Numbered from the stretch's first letter, positions 1-8,809 are shown. The stretch is 64,000 nt of DNA from Arthrobacter subterraneus (GCF_900099735.1 NZ_FNDT01000001.1:427722-491721); one strand, 5' to 3'. Notes: generated by a model not told the origin, from the sequence alone. Numbers and translations: made by a program.

Positions 1-310
1 GGACTGTCTCAACTGCGTCGCCGTTTTGCCACAGCGAGCCGAGGGTTCCGAAGACGTCGGCGGGACCGGGCAACTGGTCGGGCCGTGGACGGACAATCCA
101 TACGTACATCTGCCATAGGTAGATGACCGCAACCAGTGCAGCGACCGGCAACAGGGCCTTGGTGATGCTGGACTTCCAGGACGACTGGACGCGCGCTTCC
201 TGCTGAAGGTTGTCCAGGCCCTTCTCAAGGGCGCGATCGTCCTCGGCGGGGAGCTTCGTCAGCGGACCCGAGGACGGTTCTGCCTTTGTCAGCGTTGATT
301 CAGGCTGCAT
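1..310 (-). CDS. ABC transporter permease, N-terminal part (SsuC/TauC-like), runs off the left edge
   Basis: Only the first 103 residues are in the window; the gene continues past base 1. The start is the ATG at 310, which overlaps the 3' end of the ATPase gene by 11 bp, as expected for a coupled ABC operon. Residues 1-45 form a charged, soluble leader and residues 51-70 a clear first membrane segment (KALLPVAALVAVIYLWQMYV), followed by the WIVRPRPDQLPGPADVFGTL stretch resembling the N-terminus of SsuC/TauC/NrtB permeases. The role inferred from its neighbours is the membrane channel of a NitT/TauT-family importer for a sulfur source. The substrate (sulfonate or sulfate-like oxyanion) cannot be told from this fragment. 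Confidence 0.85.
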   Translation of the reverse strand, partial: MQPESTLTKAEPSSGPLTKLPAEDDRALEKGLDNLQQEARVQSSWKSSITKALLPVAALVAVIYLWQMYVWIVRPRPDQLPGPADVFGTLGSLWQNGDAVETV

Positions 311-1013
311 GGCGGCGGATCTCCTTGCGCAACTCTGTGGTGATGTCCGCAGTCAGGACCGCCGGGTCCTGCTCTCCTACGGGCCACTCGGCGACCACCC
401 GGCCGGGGCGAGACGACATCAGCAGCACGCGCTGGCCTAGACGGACGGCTTCACGGACGTTGTGCGTGATGAACACGATGGTCCGTCCCGTTTCCTTCCA
501 GACCCGCTGCAGCTCATCGTGGAGCAGGTCGCGTGTGATGGCATCGAGCGCAGCGAACGGTTCATCCATAAGGAGAATGTCCCGGTTCTGGGCCAAGGAC
601 CGTGCCAACGCGACCCGCTGACGCATGCCGCCCGACAACTCGTGCGGCCGCTTCGCAGCGGCATCGGACAGATGCACCAGTTCCAGGAGCCGGGCAGCCT
701 CGGAACGCCGCTCGGACTTCGAGGCTCCGCGCAACTGCAGCGCAAGCTCAACATTTGCCTGCGCGGACAGCCACGGAAACAGTGAAGCGTCCTGGAACAT
801 GAAGGCGGCTTTGGGTGAGGCGATGGTGCCCGACGTCGGCTCCTCCAGTCCCGCGATCAGATTCAGGAGCGTGGACTTGCCGCAACCCGAAGCGCCCAGC
901 AGGGCGACGAACTCGCCCTGCTGGACCTGCAGGTTGACGTTGTCGAGGACCAGCGGCGCGCCGGCGGAGAACCGCTTGGAGAGTCCGGCGATGTTGATCT
1001 GTGCGCTGCTCAT
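300..1013 (-). CDS. ABC transporter ATP-binding protein, NitT/TauT/SsuB family
   Basis: A 237-residue ATPase of normal length for the SsuB/TauB/NrtD group. It shows Walker A GASGCGKST (40-48), Q-loop FMFQD (71-75), signature LSGGMRQR (126-133), Walker B ILLMDEP (146-152) and the H-loop FITHNVREA (181-189). It hydrolyses ATP at the inner membrane face to drive the importer formed with the overlapping permease and substrate-binding genes. Its ATG overlaps the stop of the binding-protein gene (ATGA, 1010-1013). Position at the end of the cys operon points to uptake of a sulfur compound. In other bacteria this family also carries nitrate, thiamine precursors or taurine, so the substrate is an inference. 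Confidence 0.92.
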   Translation of the reverse strand: MSSAQINIAGLSKRFSAGAPLVLDNVNLQVQQGEFVALLGASGCGKSTLLNLIAGLEEPTSGTIASPKAAFMFQDASLFPWLSAQANVELALQLRGASKSERRSEAARLLELVHLSDAAAKRPHELSGGMRQRVALARSLAQNRDILLMDEPFAALDAITRDLLHDELQRVWKETGRTIVFITHNVREAVRLGQRVLLMSSRPGRVVAEWPVGEQDPAVLTADITTELRKEIRRHAA

Positions 1014-2179
1014 GGGGAGGTGGTCCCGGAGCCAAGCCCCGCGTCGTCGTACACTGGGCCGCCGGATTCTTCCTGCAGACTATTGAGCGGATCGAGGTGC
1101 AGGATGCCGGTGATGTCGGCATCAGAGGTGGTTCCGGCCGCTACCCCGTCCGCGAGAAGCTGGGCGAGTGCCCCAGCCAAAGGGTCCTGCGAGAAGGTCA
1201 CATTCTCCAACGCCCGCTCCAGGACCGCTTCCGCGAGCGGTTTGGCGTCCGCTGCCGTGAGTCCCGCGTTGATGAGCGCTGGAGTCTCCTGCGGGTTTTC
1301 GTTCAACCACTCGATGGCGCGCAGCTCGCCCCGCAAGAGGGCTTCGACCTGGTCCGGATGCTCGGCGAGGAACTGCTTGTTCACCACCAGTACGGTCGTG
1401 GCGAATTTGCCCTCCGGCCACAGATCCGCCTCGTCGACCAGCACTTCGGCGCCCGCGTCCACCACAAGCCGGGAAGCCCAGGGCTCGGGCAGCCAGGCAC
1501 CGTCGATGTCGCCGTTCCGGAACAGCTGAAGCGTTGTCGCGTTCTCGGTGGGAACAATGGCGACGTCCCCGCCGCCGTCGATCGTGGTCTCGTAGCCCTG
1601 CTCGCCGAGCCATACGCGCAGCGCGACATCCTGGGTGTTGCCAAGCTGTGGTGTGGCGAGTGTCTTGCCTGCGAGGTCCTCGATCGACTCGACGCCGGGA
1701 TTCACTACAAGCTGCGCACCGCCTGCCGTGGCGCCTGCCACGATCCGCAGGGACTCGCCCTTGCTCTGAACATACGAGTTGATGGCGGGGTTGGGACCGA
1801 TAAAGGTTGCATCAATAGCCCCTGCGTTCAGTGCCTCGATCGCCGAAGGACCTGCATTGAACACCTGGGTAGCCAGCTCCGTGTCGCCCAGTTCCTCGGC
1901 GAAGTAGCCGTTCTCCAAACCCACCAGCGCTGGGGCATGGGTGAGGTTGCCGAAGTAGCCCAGCCGGAGCTGTTCCGCATCGGAAACAGGTGCTGCCGCC
2001 GTCGTCGTCTGGGGTGACGACTGGGAGGACGCATAGGCCGCGATCGCGGCGCCGGTCGCAACCGCGACGATTGCCGCACCGGCAATGAAGCCTTCAGCGG
2101 TGCGGCTCTTCAGCAGAATGCCCCGGGTTGCAGGGCGGATCAGATTCTCGTTGGTGGCTGTGTTGGGGTCATATGTCAT
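1010..2179 (-). CDS. ABC transporter substrate-binding protein, SsuA/NrtA-like
   Basis: 389 residues when started at the ATG at 2179; reading further upstream only continues as a shadow of cysN. The start overlaps the cysN stop by 11 bp, the same geometry as the permease/ATPase overlap. Residues 31-50 are hydrophobic and end in AYA-SS, fitting a signal peptidase I site or an uncleaved anchor; there is no lipobox cysteine, unlike many actinobacterial binding proteins. The body has features of the NMT1/SsuA-like fold (LRLGYFGNLTHAPALVGLE near residue 70; FIGPNPAINSYV; VVNPGVESIEDLAGKTLATP). It should capture the oxyanion or sulfonate outside the membrane and hand it to the permease. Confidence 0.85.
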   Translation of the reverse strand: MTYDPNTATNENLIRPATRGILLKSRTAEGFIAGAAIVAVATGAAIAAYASSQSSPQTTTAAAPVSDAEQLRLGYFGNLTHAPALVGLENGYFAEELGDTELATQVFNAGPSAIEALNAGAIDATFIGPNPAINSYVQSKGESLRIVAGATAGGAQLVVNPGVESIEDLAGKTLATPQLGNTQDVALRVWLGEQGYETTIDGGGDVAIVPTENATTLQLFRNGDIDGAWLPEPWASRLVVDAGAEVLVDEADLWPEGKFATTVLVVNKQFLAEHPDQVEALLRGELRAIEWLNENPQETPALINAGLTAADAKPLAEAVLERALENVTFSQDPLAGALAQLLADGVAAGTTSDADITGILHLDPLNSLQEESGGPVYDDAGLGSGTTSP

Positions 2180-3545
2180 AACGTTCGTCCTCGCGGGCCG
2201 CCAGCTCAAGGTGGTCTGATTCCACCAGGCCTGCGGCCAGGGTGTTGCCGTCGGAAGGGTCGATGACCAGGAAGGCTCCGGTACGGCGGAAGTTGATGTA
2301 GTTGTCCACGGGCAGCGCTGCTGCGAGCCGGATGTGGACGGTCCCGATGTCGTTGAGCTCAAGGCCCGACGCCGGCTGATCGGCGAACGTGGCGAGGTCC
2401 AGTTTGTTGATGACCTGGCGAACCAGTCCCTGGACCGTCCTGCTGCCGTGCTTGATGAGGAGCCGTGAGCCCTCCTTCAGCGGCTTCGGCGAGAGCCAAC
2501 ACAGAGCCGCGTAGAGGTCCTGTGTGGGCTGCGGGAGGCTAGCTGCCGGTCCCGCTTCGGCCAGCAAATCACCGCGCGCGATGTCGATGTCATCGGCAAG
2601 CCGCAGCACCACGGACTGCGGGGCGAAGGCCTCGTCCAGTTCCTGACCCGCGAAGTCGATGCCGGTGACGGTAGTGACGCGGCCGGCCGGCTGGACGGTG
2701 ACGGCGTCACCCACCCGGATGGACCCGGCCGCTACCTGCCCGGCGTACCCGCGGTAGTCCCGGTACGTGTCGGCGTCGAGTCCGGGAGCCACCGCGCCCT
2801 GCGGCCGGATGACGGTCTGGACGGGGAACCGGAAGGCTTCGACGTCGGTTTCCAGGTCGGCGAGCGCGGGCAGCTGTTCGAGGGTCTCGAGCAGCGACGG
2901 TCCGCCGTACCAGGGTGTCTTCTCCGAGCGGTCCACCACGTTGTCGCCCTCGAGGGCGGACACCGGGATGATGGCCGGCTCGTCGACCTTCAGCTCCCGC
3001 GCGGCCTGCTTGAGCTGAGCTTCCACGTCGCGGAACACGGCTTCGCTGTAGTCCACGAGGTCGATCTTGTTCACCGCGACGATGATGTGCGCCACCCGCA
3101 GCAGCCGCGCCACCGCGAGGTGGCGGCGGGTCTGCTCCAGCACACCCTTGCGTGCGTCAATGAGTACGACGACGGCGTCCGCCGTGGAGGCGCCCGTCAC
3201 CGTGTTCTTGGTGTACTGAACGTGCCCCGGGGTGTCCGCGAGAATGAACGTCCGGTTGGCGGTGGCGAAGTAGCGGTAGGCCACGTCGATGGTGATGCCC
3301 TGCTCACGCTCGGCACGCAGGCCGTCGGTCAACAGTGCGAGGTCCAGGCCGCCACGTTCCCCGCCGAAACCGCGCTCCGCGGAGGTGCGGGCAACGGCGT
3401 CGAGCTGGTCTGCGAGGACAGACTTGCTGTCATGCAGGAGGCGGCCCACCAGGGTGGACTTGCCGTCGTCGACCGATCCGGCCGTGGCAAAGCGGAAGAG
3501 CGTGGAGTGTTCGAGTGCTGTCTCAACAGCGGTGGGGGTAGACAT
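2169..3545 (-). CDS. cysN: sulfate adenylyltransferase subunit 1 (GTPase)
   Basis: 458 residues. It is the GTPase subunit that, with CysD, makes adenosine 5'-phosphosulfate from sulfate and ATP. The G1 loop GSVDDGKST is at 23-31; DTPGH (G3) and NKID (G4) are also present, followed by the EF-Tu-like beta-barrel domains. The protein ends without an APS kinase (CysC) domain, in line with an APS-reducing rather than PAPS-reducing pathway. The ATG at 3545 shares one base with the cysD stop (TGATG). The downstream binding-protein gene overlaps its 3' end, so all six genes appear co-transcribed. Confidence 0.96.
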   Translation of the reverse strand: MSTPTAVETALEHSTLFRFATAGSVDDGKSTLVGRLLHDSKSVLADQLDAVARTSAERGFGGERGGLDLALLTDGLRAEREQGITIDVAYRYFATANRTFILADTPGHVQYTKNTVTGASTADAVVVLIDARKGVLEQTRRHLAVARLLRVAHIIVAVNKIDLVDYSEAVFRDVEAQLKQAARELKVDEPAIIPVSALEGDNVVDRSEKTPWYGGPSLLETLEQLPALADLETDVEAFRFPVQTVIRPQGAVAPGLDADTYRDYRGYAGQVAAGSIRVGDAVTVQPAGRVTTVTGIDFAGQELDEAFAPQSVVLRLADDIDIARGDLLAEAGPAASLPQPTQDLYAALCWLSPKPLKEGSRLLIKHGSRTVQGLVRQVINKLDLATFADQPASGLELNDIGTVHIRLAAALPVDNYINFRRTGAFLVIDPSDGNTLAAGLVESDHLELAAREDERYDI

Positions 3546-4717
3546 CAGAAGTAGCCGTCCTTCTTGCGGTCTTCCATGGCGGCTTCCGAGATCCGGTCGT
3601 CCGCGCGGGTGGCGCCGCGTTCGGTGAGTGTGCTGAGGGCGACTTCGCGGACTACTTCCGCGACGGTCGCTGCGTCGGATTCCACTGCGCCGGTACAGGA
3701 CATGTCACCGACCGTGCGGTAGCGGACGGTGCGCGTCTCCACGGTTTCCTTCTCCGTGGGCTGCGAGACCTCTCCGACGGCGCGCCACATGCCGTCGCGG
3801 CGGAACACCTCGCGTGGGTGGGCGTAATACAGGCCGGGAAGCTCGATGTTCTCCCGCTCGATGTAGCGCCACACGTCCAGCTCGGTCCAGTTGCTGATGG
3901 GGAACGCGCGCACATGCTGGCCGACGGTGTGCCGGCCGTTGTACAGGTTCCACAGCTCGGGCCGCTGGTTGCGCGGGTCCCACTGGCCGAACTCGTCACG
4001 CAGGCTCAGGATGCGTTCCTTGGCGCGGGCCTTGTCCTCATCGCGGCGGCCGCCGCCGAAGACGGCGTCGAACCGGTTGGCGTTGATGGTGTCCAGCAGC
4101 GGAACGGTCTGCAGCGGATTCCGTGTCCCGTCGGTCCGTTCGCTCAGTTCGCCGCGGTCGATGTACTCCTGCACGGACCCGACCACCAGGCGAATCCCAA
4201 GCCGCTCAACCGTGCGGTCGCGGAACTCGAGAACCTCGGGGAAGTTGTGGCCGGTGTCAACGTGCAGCACCGGGAACGGAACCTTGCCGGGCCAGAACGC
4301 CTTCGTGGCAAGGTGCAGCATGACCACGGAGTCCTTGCCGCCGGAGAACAGCAGTGCGGGCCGCTCAAACTCGGCGACGACCTCCCGAATAATGTGAATA
4401 GCTTCGGACTCGAGGGCGTCCAGTGAGCTCAAGCGGTGCTGCGCGGAGGCAGCGAGGTGGGCCGACTGCCGAGCCGGAACCGCTGATGCCGCCCCTTGGT
4501 GAGCGACTCGCGGAGCCGCATCCGATGCCGCCCAGGGAGTGGCATCTAAGGTGTCAGCCGAGGGTCCCGACGCGAGCTCGCGAGCGTTGGGTAGGCTGCC
4601 ACCGCTGTCGGAGCGGGACGCAATGCTGCTTGCAGCATTGCCGTCCCGCGAAGGGGCGGGGGCGGCATCGGATGCGGCGCCCACGGCGACCTCGTAAGTA
4701 TTCGTGTAAGAGCTCAT
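3545..4717 (-). CDS. cysD: sulfate adenylyltransferase subunit 2, with a long repeat-derived N-terminal extension
   Basis: 390 residues from the ATG at 4717, which overlaps the cysH stop (ATGA). The catalytic part is typical: [19 protein letters not shown], the PP-loop SGGKDS (125-130), the DTGHNFPE stretch and the conserved [10 protein letters not shown]-terminus. The PP-loop of ordinary CysD lies near residue 35-40; here about 85 extra residues (roughly 11-95) precede it. This segment is low-complexity (Ala, Ser, Asp, Arg, Pro). Most of it is encoded by a 164-bp palindromic element (4515-4678) whose two arms both translate to AASDAAP, at 14-20 and 63-69. The reading frame stays open, so the enzyme is probably made with this tail. 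Function: sulfate activation in the cytosol with CysN. Confidence 0.93.
   Translation of the reverse strand: MSSYTNTYEVAVGAASDAAPAPSRDGNAASSIASRSDSGGSLPNARELASGPSADTLDATPWAASDAAPRVAHQGAASAVPARQSAHLAASAQHRLSSLDALESEAIHIIREVVAEFERPALLFSGGKDSVVMLHLATKAFWPGKVPFPVLHVDTGHNFPEVLEFRDRTVERLGIRLVVGSVQEYIDRGELSERTDGTRNPLQTVPLLDTINANRFDAVFGGGRRDEDKARAKERILSLRDEFGQWDPRNQRPELWNLYNGRHTVGQHVRAFPISNWTELDVWRYIERENIELPGLYYAHPREVFRRDGMWRAVGEVSQPTEKETVETRTVRYRTVGDMSCTGAVESDAATVAEVVREVALSTLTERGATRADDRISEAAMEDRKKDGYF
4515..4678. repeat. palindromic repeat element inserted in-frame in cysD
   Basis: A perfect 19-bp inverted repeat (4515-4533 and 4660-4678, core GCATCCGATGCCGCCC) bounds a highly structured interior. 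GGTGTCAGCC (4550-4559) pairs with GGCTGCCACC (4594-4603) with one mismatch. CGCGAGCTCGCG (4571-4582) is a perfect palindrome. A hairpin of CAATGCTGC-TT-GCAGCATTG (4621-4640) is extended by GCGGGACG/CGTCCCGC. The stretch 4560-4591 matches about 27 of 33 positions of the intergenic tandem repeat at 11944-12040, so both belong to one family. Here the element lies inside a coding region and stays open in the cysD frame. Confidence 0.8.
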
Positions 4718-5460
4718 TGGTGGATTCCGCACTCTGTCTTCGCTAGGCCGGCCCAGCGGCCGGCTCTCGGGTCTTCTCCTGGGGCTACCGGACGGGTACA
4801 CGGCTTGCAGCCGATCGAGGGGTAGCCGTTGGACAGGAGCATGTTCACGGGGACCTGGTGCTCGCCTGCGTAGTCGAGGAGCTCATCGAAGCTCCAGGCT
4901 GCCAGCGGGTTGATCTTGACCAGGTTGTGCACCCGGTCCCAGGTGACCAGGGGCGTGTTGGTCCGGGTGGGCGCCTCGTCGCGGCGTACACCGGTGAACC
5001 ACACTTCGTAGCCGGCGAGGGCCTTCTTGAGCGGGTCCATCTTGCGGATGGCGCAGCACTGGGCGGGGTCCCGGCCGAAAAGGTCCTTGCCGTACTGGGC
5101 GTCCTGTTCGGCGACGGTCAGCTCGGGCATCACGTCCACGATCGTGATATCCAGCTGGTCAGCGACCTCGTTGCGGGTGATGTGTGTTTCGGTGAAGTGG
5201 TAGCCCGTTTCGAGGAAGAGCACGTCCACGCCCGGGAACTGCTGGGAGACCAGATGCGGGAGGACGGCGTCGGCCATGGAGCAGGCGACGGCCGCCTGGG
5301 AGAGGTCAAAGTTGCGGGCTACCCAGGCGATGACCTGCCCGGCGGGCGAGTCCCAACCCAGTTCCTCGGTGCCCCTGGCAGCGAGCGCCTTCAGCTCGTC
5401 CTCGGTGCGGCGTGCGGGACGCACGGTGTCTGAGACGACGTGTTCGCGTGACAGGCTCAC
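4714..5460 (-). CDS. cysH: adenylyl-sulfate (APS) reductase
   Basis: 248 residues from a GTG at 5460 that overlaps the sir stop (GTGA); the longer frame to 5493 lies inside sir and is not needed. It reduces APS to sulfite with thioredoxin. Both cysteine pairs that bind a [4Fe-4S] cluster in APS reductases are present: CC at 135-136 and CKPC at 218-221. Enzymes specific for PAPS lack these pairs, so APS is the expected substrate. The catalytic cysteine lies in the C-terminal ECGIHQ motif (C244). The lack of a CysC domain on CysN and the position between sir and cysD agree with this. Confidence 0.95.
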   Translation of the reverse strand: MSLSREHVVSDTVRPARRTEDELKALAARGTEELGWDSPAGQVIAWVARNFDLSQAAVACSMADAVLPHLVSQQFPGVDVLFLETGYHFTETHITRNEVADQLDITIVDVMPELTVAEQDAQYGKDLFGRDPAQCCAIRKMDPLKKALAGYEVWFTGVRRDEAPTRTNTPLVTWDRVHNLVKINPLAAWSFDELLDYAGEHQVPVNMLLSNGYPSIGCKPCTRPVAPGEDPRAGRWAGLAKTECGIHQ

Positions 5461-7193
5461 TGCAGCACTCCTTCCTCGGCACGGTGCGCCCACTGGGCGA
5501 AGGTCTCGTTGTCGTGGCGGTCCTCGGCGTAGCGGCGCACAACGCGCTCAACGTAGTCGGGCAGGTTGTCCACGGTGACCTTGAGGCCGCGGATGGTGCG
5601 GCCCAGGCCGGCTTCACCGCGGTCCACGGTGGCCAGCCCGCCGCCGAGGTGCACCTGGAAGCCCGGGGTGGGGTCGCCGTCGGGCGTTGGAAGCATCATG
5701 CCCTTGAGGCCGATGTCCGCCGTCTGGATGCGGGCGCAGGAGTTGGGGCAGCCGTTGATGTGCAGGGCGATCGGCTGGGTGAGGGTGCCGTTGTCAACGA
5801 GGTCCGCGAGCCGGCGCTCGAGTTCCGCGATGGCGGTGGCCGCGGTGGCCTTGGTTTCGACGATGGCGAGCTTGCAGAACTCGATGCCCGTGCAGGCGAT
5901 GGTGGAACGGCGGAACAGGGACGGGCGGGCCGAGAGTCCCAAGGCTTCGAGCTCGCTCACCAGCGGTTCCACCTGGTCCTTCTCGACGTCGAGGACAACG
6001 AGTTTCTGGTGGGGCGTGGTGCGCAGGCGGGTTGAGCCGTGGGCTTCGAGGGCGTCGGCGAGCGAGGTGAGGATGGTTCCGGAGACCCTGCCCACCGTCG
6101 GCGAAACGCCGATGAAGAACCTGCCGTCCTTCTGCTCATGGATGCCGACGTGGTCACCCGGGGTGCTGGGCTTCGGTGCGGCCGGGCCGTCTGGCAGCTC
6201 GAAGCCGAGGTACTCGTCCTGGAGGACCTGGCGGAATTTGGCGGTTCCCCAGTCGTTCAGGAGGAACTTCAGGCGGGCCTTGGTGCGCATGCGCCGGTAG
6301 CCGTAGTCGCGGAAGATGCTGGTCACTCCGAGCCATACTTCGGCGGCGACGTCCGGGGAGACGAAGACGCCGAGGCGTTCGGCCAGGCGGGGGTTGGTGG
6401 AGAGCCCGCCGCCCACCCACAGGTCATAACCGGCGCCGAGCTCGGGGTGGACCACGCCCACCAGGGCGAAGTCGTTGATCTCATGCACCACGTCCTGGCT
6501 GGGGTGGCCGGTGATGGCGGTCTTGTACTTGCGCGGGAGGTTGGCGAGCTCCGGATCGCCGATGAACCGTTCGCTCAGTTCGTGGATCAGCGGGGTGGGA
6601 TCCAGGATCTCGTCCTTGGCGATGCCGGCCACGGGGGAACCGAGGATCACGCGGGGAACGTCGCCGCAGGCCTCGGTGGTGGAGAGCCCCACCGACTCGA
6701 GGCGGTTCCAGATTTCCGGCACGTCCTCGACCCGGATCCAGTGCAGCTGGATGTTCTGGCGGTCCGTGATGTCAGCGGAGTCCCGGGCAAATTCGGTGGA
6801 GATCTCGCCGATGACCCGCAGCTGCCCGGTGGTCAGCGCCCCGCCGTCGATGCGGACGCGGAGCATGAAGTACTTGTCTTCGAGTTCGTGCGGTTCCAGC
6901 GTGGCGGTCTTGCCGCCGTCGATACCCTGCCTGCGCTGGGTGTACAGGCCCCACCAGCGGAAGCGCCCGTGGAGGTCCGTGCCGTCAATCGAGTCGAAGC
7001 CGTTCTTCGCGTAGATCTGCTCGATCCGCTCGCGGACGTTGAGGCCGTTGTCCTCCTGCTTCCACGTTTCATTGGCGTTCAGGGGGGTGGTGCCGTCAAC
7101 CTTCCACTGGCCGTGCGGTTTGGCGGCAGGCCTGGATGCGCGGGGCTTCCCTGCGGCTGCCGGGCTTGCTTCGGTTGCGACTGAACTCGTCAT
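5457..7193 (-). CDS. sir: ferredoxin-dependent assimilatory sulfite reductase (NirA/SirA type)
   Basis: 578 residues; six-electron reduction of sulfite to sulfide using siroheme and a [4Fe-4S] cluster. The cluster ligands are visible as C-x5-C (ACTGIEFC) and C-x3-C (NGCPNSC). Tyr84 (GLYTQR) and Cys176 (TEACGDVP) are spaced exactly as the Tyr69-Cys161 pair that is covalently linked in Mycobacterium tuberculosis NirA, supporting the sulfite-reductase assignment over nitrite reductase. Residues 1-28 are a disordered Ala/Pro/Lys-rich leader. It is the first gene of the sulfate operon, followed by cysH with a GTGA overlap. A promoter-like TTGAAG-N18-TACTGT ends 6 nt before the ATG. Confidence 0.93.
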   Translation of the reverse strand: MTSSVATEASPAAAGKPRASRPAAKPHGQWKVDGTTPLNANETWKQEDNGLNVRERIEQIYAKNGFDSIDGTDLHGRFRWWGLYTQRRQGIDGGKTATLEPHELEDKYFMLRVRIDGGALTTGQLRVIGEISTEFARDSADITDRQNIQLHWIRVEDVPEIWNRLESVGLSTTEACGDVPRVILGSPVAGIAKDEILDPTPLIHELSERFIGDPELANLPRKYKTAITGHPSQDVVHEINDFALVGVVHPELGAGYDLWVGGGLSTNPRLAERLGVFVSPDVAAEVWLGVTSIFRDYGYRRMRTKARLKFLLNDWGTAKFRQVLQDEYLGFELPDGPAAPKPSTPGDHVGIHEQKDGRFFIGVSPTVGRVSGTILTSLADALEAHGSTRLRTTPHQKLVVLDVEKDQVEPLVSELEALGLSARPSLFRRSTIACTGIEFCKLAIVETKATAATAIAELERRLADLVDNGTLTQPIALHINGCPNSCARIQTADIGLKGMMLPTPDGDPTPGFQVHLGGGLATVDRGEAGLGRTIRGLKVTVDNLPDYVERVVRRYAEDRHDNETFAQWAHRAEEGVLQ

Positions 7194-7199
7194 GTAACG

Positions 7200-7229
7200 A
7201 CAGTAGGACCGGGGTCAGAGCCCCTTCAA
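7200..7229 (-). promoter_or_regulatory. predicted promoter of the sir-cysHDN operon, leaderless geometry
   Basis: On the minus strand TTGAAG (7229-7224) and TACTGT (7205-7200) are separated by 18 bp, and the -10 ends 6 nt before the sir ATG (7193). Transcription would therefore begin at or very close to the start codon, giving a leaderless mRNA. An imperfect dyad GGTTCGGCAACACC (7231-7244) lies just upstream and could be a regulator site. No polycysteine upstream ORF and no SAM-IV-like conserved segment is present in 7194-7322. Confidence 0.5.
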
Positions 7230-7322
7230 AGGTTCGGCAACACCCGTTCACGTGGGGACACGGCGCGTCACAATGCCGTAAGGGTCTTGACAGCTTCCGC
7301 GTTCAATCGTGAAATGCGGGCG

Positions 7323-8081
7323 CTAGGGCCGGGCGCACACCGTGACAAGCTGCCGGCACGGCCGGCCGCAGTCCCGGGCGGGATCCGGCGCCTGAAGGCG
7401 TGCGGCGGCGTCGTCATACCGGGCGAGGGCAATCTCGGCGACGGCTTTCGAGGGAAGCAGCGGCGCGCTCACCACTGGAGCGCCCGCCTTGGCCAGCTGG
7501 TCGTGGAAGTAACCGGGCGCCAGCAGGTAGGAGGCGATCGCCGCGGCTTCCCCTGCCTGGGCGACGGCCTCGGGAACGGACGGCCGCGCACTCGCCCCGT
7601 ACCCGACCACAATGTGCCCGGACCGCAACGCGGCCAGCTGCTCCGCAAGTTCTCCGACGTCAACGGACGCGCAGGCATCGGAAGAGCCGGCGGCGGCGAG
7701 GACGACGGCGTCTCCCGGACCCACTTCCGCCTCCTCCAGCCGCTGCTGCAGCAGGGCGGCAAGCCGCGGGTCGGGGCCCAGCGGGGCGGCGGCGTACGTG
7801 TCCGGCCGGCTCTGCACCGCTTCGGCGATGTCCACCTTCACGTGGTAACCCACCGACAGCAGCAGCGGAACGATGACGGCGGGCCCGTCCGGCAGGGAAG
7901 CCACCACCCCGGGAAGGTCCGGTTCCTGGACGTCAACGTAGGCTTCGCGGATGTCCAGCTCCGGGCGGAGTGCGCGCATCTCATCGCGCAGCCGGTTGAC
8001 GGCCGCCTGTCCTTCGGCGCTGCTGGTGCCGTGTGAACACGCAATGAGCACAGGTGGCGTGGAAGTCTGCATGCTGGCCAT
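7323..8081 (-). CDS. sirohydrochlorin ferrochelatase (CbiX/SirB family)
   Basis: 252 residues; inserts Fe2+ into sirohydrochlorin to give siroheme, the cofactor of Sir encoded downstream. The two-domain CbiX-long architecture is suggested by the length. The N-terminal metal-site motif is LIACSHGTS (His17), and the second active-site segment is LLLSVGYHVKVDIAEAV, with the His of GYH. The C-terminal half has the degenerate second chelatase domain (HIVVGYGASARP). ATG at 8081; an ATG at 8072 would give a slightly shorter protein and cannot be excluded. It lies 129 bp upstream of sir in the same direction, but sir has its own promoter signal. Confidence 0.88.
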   Translation of the reverse strand: MASMQTSTPPVLIACSHGTSSAEGQAAVNRLRDEMRALRPELDIREAYVDVQEPDLPGVVASLPDGPAVIVPLLLSVGYHVKVDIAEAVQSRPDTYAAAPLGPDPRLAALLQQRLEEAEVGPGDAVVLAAAGSSDACASVDVGELAEQLAALRSGHIVVGYGASARPSVPEAVAQAGEAAAIASYLLAPGYFHDQLAKAGAPVVSAPLLPSKAVAEIALARYDDAAARLQAPDPARDCGRPCRQLVTVCARP

Positions 8082-8134
8082 TGAAGCACCCGCCTGCGAC
8101 TATTGACAGTTGTGTGCCGTAACGAAAAGACCTC

Positions 8135-8773
8135 ATGAACGCCGCGCTGATCCTCGACCTGTTCGGCGTTTTCTTTTTCGCCGTTTCCGGGTCGCTGCTG
8201 GCTGCACGCAAGGGGTTCGACCTGGTCGGCTCGCTTCTTCTGGCGTCCCTGGCGGCACTGGGCGGCGGTGTGGCACGCGACGTAATAATCGGCGTCGACC
8301 CAGTGGCTTTCACCAACCCGCTCTACCTCGCGCCGCCGGTGCTGGCCACCCTTCTGGTGTTCTTCCTCTTCTCGCGGCTCGAGAAGGTGTCCACGCTGCT
8401 CATGCTGTTCGACGCCGGCGGGTTGGCCCTGTTCTGCATAGTCGGTGCGCTGAAGGCGGTGGATGAGGGGTGGAATCCGGTGGCGGCGGTGCTGCTCGGG
8501 GTGACTACCGCCGTCGGGGGTGGACTGCTGCGCGACGTCGTCGCAAATGAGGTTCCCCAACTGTTCAATCCGGGAGACATTTATGCGCTGCCGGCCTTCC
8601 TCGGGGCGGCGCTCACAGTGGTGCTTGCGAAGCTGGACCTGTTCAACGTGGTCACCGGCATCGCCGTGGCTGCGCTGGTGTTCCTCCTCCGGGTTCTTGC
8701 CTGGCGGGGCGGCTGGCACGCTCCCCTGGCCACCCGGGCACCGTGTCCTTCCGAGCCTCCCACGGCGGGATAG
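8135..8773 (+). CDS. TRIC/UPF0126 family membrane protein (trimeric intracellular cation channel-like)
   Basis: 212 residues and about seven predicted membrane segments. Two internal repeats each carry the family signature: GGGVARDVIIG near residue 47 and GGGLLRDVVANE near residue 129, the glycine-rich kinks that line the pore in TRIC-type proteins. Some bacterial relatives (YicG) have been linked to glycine uptake, others to cation flux, so the transported species is open. The gene is divergent from the chelatase with only 53 bp between them and precedes a SMI1-like/HIT gene pair. The last 20 residues are polar and poorly conserved in type. Confidence 0.85.
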   Translation: MNAALILDLFGVFFFAVSGSLLAARKGFDLVGSLLLASLAALGGGVARDVIIGVDPVAFTNPLYLAPPVLATLLVFFLFSRLEKVSTLLMLFDAGGLALFCIVGALKAVDEGWNPVAAVLLGVTTAVGGGLLRDVVANEVPQLFNPGDIYALPAFLGAALTVVLAKLDLFNVVTGIAVAALVFLLRVLAWRGGWHAPLATRAPCPSEPPTAG

Positions 8774-8809
8774 GATTGGGGGCATCCCCCAACCTCACCT
8801 GGAGCCACC

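Noticed and set aside
7194-7322. Riboswitch or polycysteine leader ORF upstream of sir
   Set aside because: No SAM-IV-like conserved core and no Cys-rich upstream frame; the promoter looks leaderless.
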